From the NCBI GenBank assembly GCA_018712885.1, contig DVGE01000218.1:1-8429 (forward strand): DNA of 8,429 nucleotides, read 5' to 3'. The position numbers were made by a program, and so were the translations under genes. Positions 5,347 through 8,429 of this stretch are shown piece after piece. Below the pieces are notes generated by a model that saw nothing but the letters and a program-made list of their open reading frames with translations, was not told where the DNA came from and made no database searches. Every line of letters begins with the position of its first letter. Within the stretch, counting starts at the first letter, position 1. The stretch comes from Candidatus Pullichristensenella stercoripullorum. Its GTDB lineage: Bacteria > Bacillota > Clostridia > Christensenellales > Aristaeellaceae.

Positions 5347-7299
5347 CTATTCCGGCAAATTCGTGTCATTTTCCGGCGCCGCGTAGATGGAAACGCCGCC
5401 TTCGTCGTAGACAAGGGCGCAGTTCGCGGCAAAATACGCCTCGTCGAGCGCGTAGTTGTAGCGCTCGCTGCTGCCGATCACCACGTAGTCCACGCCGTAC
5501 TGTTCAAAGAGGGCGAGGTTATCCGCCGGGGCTTCCAGCATCTGCCGCGCGTCAAAGTCCGCCCGCTGGTAGTTCACGCCGTGGAAGTAGAGGTAGCTGC
5601 TCGTGCCGCAGACGATCTGCCGCCCCGCCAGCGCCGCCACCAGGTTGTTGTGCTGGTTGCCCGTCAGGTAAACGGCGTCCGCGGGCAGCTCGTCGCGGAT
5701 GTACTCCGCCGCCTCCACTTCCCCGGCGGAGAAGAGCTGATAGTCCGACACCGCCTCGCGCCCCAGCGACAAAACGCCCGAGGTCAGCGAAAGGAAGAGG
5801 AACACCGCCGCCAGCAGCGCCCGCCCCGGCAGCCCCCGCAGGCGGTCCCACAGCGCCACAAGATAACTTCCCACCAGCGGCAGCATCAGCATGAAGGCCA
5901 CGTAGAACAGCTTGTTGTTGTCGTAGGGGTTGGGCTGGAACTGTATAAGCTCCGCCGCCGCGTAGACCAGCAGCGCGCCCAGGGAGAGCCCCCGCTTCCA
6001 GCCCTTGCACAACAGCGCCGCCGGGAGCATCACAAGGTACACCGGGCCGACGTTCTTCACCCAGAACCAGAAGTATTCGTCGATGAGCCGCCCGGTGGCG
6101 TCGTCGTAGTTGACCCAGTTGAAGCGCAGCGAGAGCGACCCGGTCGTGGCCGCGCCGCCCACCGTCTGGGGGATGGACCAGGTGAGCACCTGCGGCAGCG
6201 CCAGCGCTGCGGCGATGCCGGCGTAGAGCGCGTAGTCGATGAGCGCCTTTTTGCGATCCTCGGCATGGCGCAGCGTCCAGAAAAGGCAGCCCGCCGAGAT
6301 CAGCGCCAGCGCCAGGAACGAATGTGTGTGCACCATGGGCATGGCCCCGGCCAGCACGCCGAGGATGATGTACAGCCGCCGGCTCTTTTCGCGCATGGCC
6401 AGCGCCAGCAGGTACAGCGCCGGGATGACCATCGTCCACCCTGCCAGCAGCGTGCGCTGGGGGATCATCATATCGCAGATGACGTTCACCCAGCGGATGT
6501 TGTTCTCGATCATGTTCGCCGGCGCGTCGTAATAGCCGGTAAAGACGCTCCTGAAAAGCGTCGCGTCCTGCCACACGCCGTCCAGCACGTAGAAAAAGCC
6601 CAGCCCGCCGTTGAGAAACATCAACAGATACGCGATCACGACCGCCGCGCGCGAATGTGTCAGCTCCCACGAAAGCAGTATGAAGCCGAGGAACACCAGC
6701 CCCATCATCAAACTGCCGGGGATGACGAACGCCGCCTGCAGCCCCGTGCCCAGGCAGAGCATGGAGGCCGAGAGCGCGTCCATCAAAAACGGGTAGCCCA
6801 GCAGCGTGTCCTGGATGAGCGTGTACTGGGGCGGGTAGGCGCTGTTCTGCAAGCCCGTGGCGATGCCCAGGTGCAGACAGAGGTCGCCATAGGTGGACTG
6901 CCCCACGTGCAGCGCCCCGTCCACCTCGCGCAGCGTGTGCGTGTATTGCAGGTAGATGGAAAGTATGAGCAGCGGCGCGATCAGCGCGATGGGCAGCCAG
7001 GCGGGCATGCTTCCGCAAAAGGGCCGCTTTTCGCCCTCCAGCCGCGTCGGGTCGGCTTTTTCGCGCAAAAACAGGCGCGAAAGCACGGCCAGCGCCGCCG
7101 CCAGGCCCAGCGCCGCGAACTGCGCCGCCGCCGTGAACTTCAGCGCGTAGGCAAACAGCGACGGCAGCCACATCATCATCAAAAGCCCCGCCGTCAGCCC
7201 CAGCCACAGCCGCACGATGCCGTCCCGCCGCTTAAACAGCGCTTCGGCGAGCACGCATCCGCAAACTTCGAACCCCAACAGCAGCAATATCCCGCCCAT
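5347..7299 (-). CDS. GT-C-like polytopic membrane protein, substrate unknown
   Basis: A 650-residue protein with roughly 13-14 hydrophobic segments up to about residue 511, then a soluble C-terminal domain of about 130 residues (520-650). After the fourth segment, a polar stretch holds DGALHVGQSTYGDLCLH (127-143). An acidic residue with a nearby His in the first large outer loop is typical of GT-C lipid-linked-sugar glycosyltransferases. FQPNPYDNNKLFY at 454-466 resembles the DN-x-K segment of the large bacterial membrane proteins annotated as 6-pyruvoyl-tetrahydropterin synthase-related or DUF2298-like. The C-terminal domain (AAEYIRDELPADAVYLT, then YGVDYVVIGSSE) looks like the outer domain in those proteins. 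The ATG at 7299 has GGAGGT 5 nt upstream. No donor-making partner gene is adjacent. Membrane location is secure, the GT-C assignment moderate, and catalytic activity unproven. Confidence 0.8.
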   Translation of the reverse strand: MGGILLLLGFEVCGCVLAEALFKRRDGIVRLWLGLTAGLLMMMWLPSLFAYALKFTAAAQFAALGLAAALAVLSRLFLREKADPTRLEGEKRPFCGSMPAWLPIALIAPLLILSIYLQYTHTLREVDGALHVGQSTYGDLCLHLGIATGLQNSAYPPQYTLIQDTLLGYPFLMDALSASMLCLGTGLQAAFVIPGSLMMGLVFLGFILLSWELTHSRAAVVIAYLLMFLNGGLGFFYVLDGVWQDATLFRSVFTGYYDAPANMIENNIRWVNVICDMMIPQRTLLAGWTMVIPALYLLALAMREKSRRLYIILGVLAGAMPMVHTHSFLALALISAGCLFWTLRHAEDRKKALIDYALYAGIAAALALPQVLTWSIPQTVGGAATTGSLSLRFNWVNYDDATGRLIDEYFWFWVKNVGPVYLVMLPAALLCKGWKRGLSLGALLVYAAAELIQFQPNPYDNNKLFYVAFMLMLPLVGSYLVALWDRLRGLPGRALLAAVFLFLSLTSGVLSLGREAVSDYQLFSAGEVEAAEYIRDELPADAVYLTGNQHNNLVAALAGRQIVCGTSSYLYFHGVNYQRADFDARQMLEAPADNLALFEQYGVDYVVIGSSERYNYALDEAYFAANCALVYDEGGVSIYAAPENDTNLPE

Positions 7300-7327
7300 G
7301 TCGACCTCCGCGATGTTTTTTCCGCGA

Positions 7328-7333
7328 AATATA
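7328..7333 (-). promoter_or_regulatory. Candidate -10 element for the GT-C-like gene
   Basis: TATATT on the minus strand lies about 30 nt before the ATG at 7299. No good -35 is found 16-18 nt upstream (TTTCCG is the nearest), so this is weak evidence. The rest of the AT-rich divergent region could hold a different start site. Confidence 0.25.
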
Positions 7334-7428
7334 GCATTTCCCGTCGCGCCCGGAAAAGCGCCGCCGGGAACAGATGGATATTCTATTACATTTTAACGGA
7401 TGGACATTACGAAAGTATGGAGATAATT

Positions 7429-7500
7429 ATGAAGAAATTTCGAATCTTTTCCGAAATTGTGCATAATGATGCAAAAAGGTTGCAATTCGACATAAGCTGA
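7429..7500 (+). CDS. Possible 23-codon ORF in AT-rich intergenic DNA
   Basis: The ORF starts at ATG 7429, with TGGAG 6 nt upstream, and ends at TGA 7500. It encodes MKKFRIFSEIVHNDAKRLQF plus three residues, a slightly basic peptide with no recognised family. The ribosome site is the main support. Against it, the 3' end overlaps the -35 and spacer of the promoter proposed for the Ig-like gene, and no clear promoter of its own is seen. It could be a leader peptide, a small protein or chance. Confidence 0.2.
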   Translation: MKKFRIFSEIVHNDAKRLQFDIS

Positions 7501-7508
7501 TATAGAAT
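7480..7508 (+). promoter_or_regulatory. Promoter of the Ig-like surface protein gene
   Basis: TTGCAA at 7480-7485 and TAGAAT at 7503-7508 are 17 nt apart, a good sigma-A arrangement. The transcript would start near 7515 and have a leader of about 45 nt. That leader includes a small hairpin, ATGCC-GTA-GGCAT, at 7525-7537. Confidence 0.6.
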
Positions 7509-7558
7509 AGAACGTAGTATGCGGATGCCGTAGGCATTTGCGGAAGGGGTAGACGCAC

Positions 7559-8023
7559 GTGAAGAAAAGAACGATCTGCGCGGCCGTGCTCATGGCGCTG
7601 TTGCTGCTTTTTGGCTGCGCTTTCGCGGAGGGCGTCATTTCCACCACGGTCGTCATGCGCGTGTCGCATCTGACGCAGGACGCGGTGGTGGACGCGGGGG
7701 AAGACCTTTCGATGGAAGTCAACATCGAAGGCGTGTCGCCCGCCTCCTACCAGTGGTACTTCGAGGGCGCGCCCATTGCCGGCGCGGATCAGCGCGTCTA
7801 CAATATCGTCAACGCCTCGGTGGAGGACGCCGGCGTTTATCGCCTCGACGCCTTTGATGAAAACGGCGATATGCTTTTGAGCATGGACATCGCCGCCCGC
7901 GTCATCGACGATACCGTGCCCAAGTCCGGCGACGACTCCCTGCCGGTGGGCGTGGCGTTCGCGGCGCTGGCCGTGGCCGCGCTCGCACTCTTTGCCAAGC
8001 TGCTGCGCCGCCGCGCGGCCTGA
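7559..8023 (+). CDS. Exported single Ig-like domain protein with sortase-like tail
   Basis: A 154-residue surface protein. Residues 1-23 form a signal peptide (MKKR, hydrophobic core, then AFA before Glu24). Residues about 42-116 form one Ig-like domain: the core Trp is in YQWYFEG (W66), and VEDAGVYRLDA (88-98) matches the DxGxY signature of the F strand, with Leu96 where Cys is usual. The C-terminus has VPKSGDDS (120-127), a hydrophobic helix (129-147) and RRR (150-152). That is the layout of a sortase anchor, with VPKSG in place of LPxTG. If it is not cut, it would be a one-pass membrane protein. Cys20 in LFGC could be read as a lipobox, but Phe at -2 makes this unlikely. The GTG start has GGAAGGGG 9 nt upstream. 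It ends at a strong terminator. Binding partner and role are unknown. Confidence 0.82.
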   Translation: MKKRTICAAVLMALLLLFGCAFAEGVISTTVVMRVSHLTQDAVVDAGEDLSMEVNIEGVSPASYQWYFEGAPIAGADQRVYNIVNASVEDAGVYRLDAFDENGDMLLSMDIAARVIDDTVPKSGDDSLPVGVAFAALAVAALALFAKLLRRRAA

Positions 8024-8038
8024 CGGACAGGTATTTTC

Positions 8039-8067
8039 CGGCGACCCGCACAGGTCGCCGTTTTTTT
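8039..8067 (+). terminator. Strong intrinsic terminator after the Ig-like gene
   Basis: CGGCGACC (8039-8046) pairs perfectly with GGTCGCCG (8053-8060) around CGCACA, followed at once by seven T (8061-8067). It starts 16 nt after the stop codon. It would also stop any transcript heading into tgt. A second small hairpin, GCGCC-GCA-GGCGC, lies directly after it at 8068-8080. Confidence 0.93.
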
Positions 8068-8107
8068 GCGCCGCAGGCGCTCCACACCGCAATGGAGGAT
8101 ACGCAAA

Positions 8108-8429
8108 TTGCCAAAGCCCTTTGAATTCGAGCTTCTGCACGTCTGCAAACAGACCGGCGCGCGCCGCGGCCGGCTGCACACGCCCCACGGCGTCATTGAG
8201 ACGCCCGTGTACATGCCCGTGGGCACGCAGGCCACGGTCAAGACCATGACCCCGGACGAGCTTACGGACATCGGCGCGCAGATCATCCTTTCCAACACCT
8301 ACCACCTGCACCTGCGCCCCGGCGAGGATCTCGTTGCCCGCGCCGGCGGGCTGCACGGCTTCATGCGCTGGGACAGGCCCATCTTGACCGACAGCGGCGG
8401 CTTTCAGGTCTTTTCCCTGGCCGACCTTC
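8108..8429 (+). CDS. tgt: Queuine tRNA-ribosyltransferase, N-terminal part
   Basis: Tgt exchanges guanine-34 for a 7-deazaguanine (preQ1 in bacteria) in tRNAs with a GUN anticodon, as part of queuosine synthesis in the cytoplasm. The first 107 codons are present; the family is about 370-380 residues, and the gene runs off the window end. Diagnostic segments are TPHGVIETPVYMPVGTQATVKTM at 25-47, ILSNTYHLHLRPG at 60-72, and LTDSGGFQVFSL at 93-104. Asp95 corresponds to the active-site aspartate of the family. The start is TTG 8108: GGAGG at 8094-8098 lies 9 nt upstream, family similarity begins at once, and no ATG or GTG is available in frame nearby. A start this weak may lower expression. Only 40 nt separate it from the preceding terminator, and no promoter is visible there. 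Confidence 0.95.
   Translation, partial: MPKPFEFELLHVCKQTGARRGRLHTPHGVIETPVYMPVGTQATVKTMTPDELTDIGAQIILSNTYHLHLRPGEDLVARAGGLHGFMRWDRPILTDSGGFQVFSLADL

Noticed and set aside
5233..7500. Open plus-strand frame of 755 codons opposite the GT-C-like gene
   Set aside because: It is antisense to a clear membrane protein gene, and its product is a low-complexity Arg/Gln/His-rich sequence without a domain. Only the last 24 codons, in the intergenic region, were considered as a separate small ORF.
7525..7537. Hairpin in the leader of the Ig-like gene as a riboswitch or attenuator
   Set aside because: A 5-bp stem with a 3-nt loop is too small to support a regulatory RNA class.
8061..8107. preQ1 riboswitch upstream of tgt
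   Set aside because: The leader is too short and lacks the A-rich tail and C-rich loop pattern of known preQ1 riboswitches.
7427..8356. Minus-strand frame of 309 codons over the Ig-like gene and tgt
   Set aside because: It runs through a strong plus-strand terminator and two recognised genes, and its product has no recognisable domain.
1..8429. CRISPR array, insertion sequence, phage gene or toxin-antitoxin pair
   Set aside because: No regularly spaced direct repeats, transposase, integrase or toxin-like partner was seen. The small XRE protein stands alone without an adjacent toxin gene.

Overview
The window is GC-rich bacterial chromosome with closely packed genes, strong GGAGG-type Shine-Dalgarno sites, GTG and TTG starts, sigma-A-type promoters and a sortase-like surface protein tail. 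Together with the Sapep/PepV-like dipeptidase and the cmk-plsC pair, this points to a GC-rich member of the Bacillota, probably class Clostridia. The species cannot be named from the sequence.

Layout. (1) 1-1913, plus strand: a tight operon holding the C-terminal half of an M20-family dipeptidase, cytidylate kinase (cmk) and a 1-acyl-glycerol-3-phosphate acyltransferase (plsC). The gaps are 1 nt and a 4-nt GTGA overlap. A long hairpin follows. (2) 1975-2415: an AT-rich control region with two copies of the dyad TAATGC-N7-GCATTA, a small XRE/Cro-CI-type regulator read from it, and a bidirectional intrinsic terminator. (3) 2427-7299, all minus strand. In transcription order these are a 13- to 14-helix GT-C-like membrane protein, a MarR-family regulator, a lipoprotein with six peptidoglycan-binding-like repeats, and a 97-residue two-helix membrane protein with its own near-consensus promoter. 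(4) 7300-7558: an AT-rich divergent intergenic region with a possible 23-codon ORF and a good plus-strand promoter. (5) 7559-8429, plus strand: a secreted or wall-anchored single Ig-like domain protein with a VPKSGD tail, a strong terminator, and the first 107 codons of tgt (queuine tRNA-ribosyltransferase), cut by the window end.

How the genes fit together. Region 1 is housekeeping: peptide turnover, CMP/dCMP phosphorylation and phosphatidic acid synthesis. Regions 3 and 5 are weighted towards the cell envelope: a GT-C-like protein of unknown substrate, a repeat lipoprotein, a small membrane protein and an Ig-like surface protein. The MarR regulator lies 66 bp upstream of the lipoprotein on the same strand, with no clear promoter between them, so the two may be co-transcribed. 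No mobile element, CRISPR array, rRNA or tRNA was seen. The least explained items are the paired dyads before the XRE gene, the lipoprotein that is all repeats with no enzyme domain, the GT-C-like protein, and the Ig-like surface protein with its variant sorting motif. No complete new multi-gene system can be claimed from this sequence.
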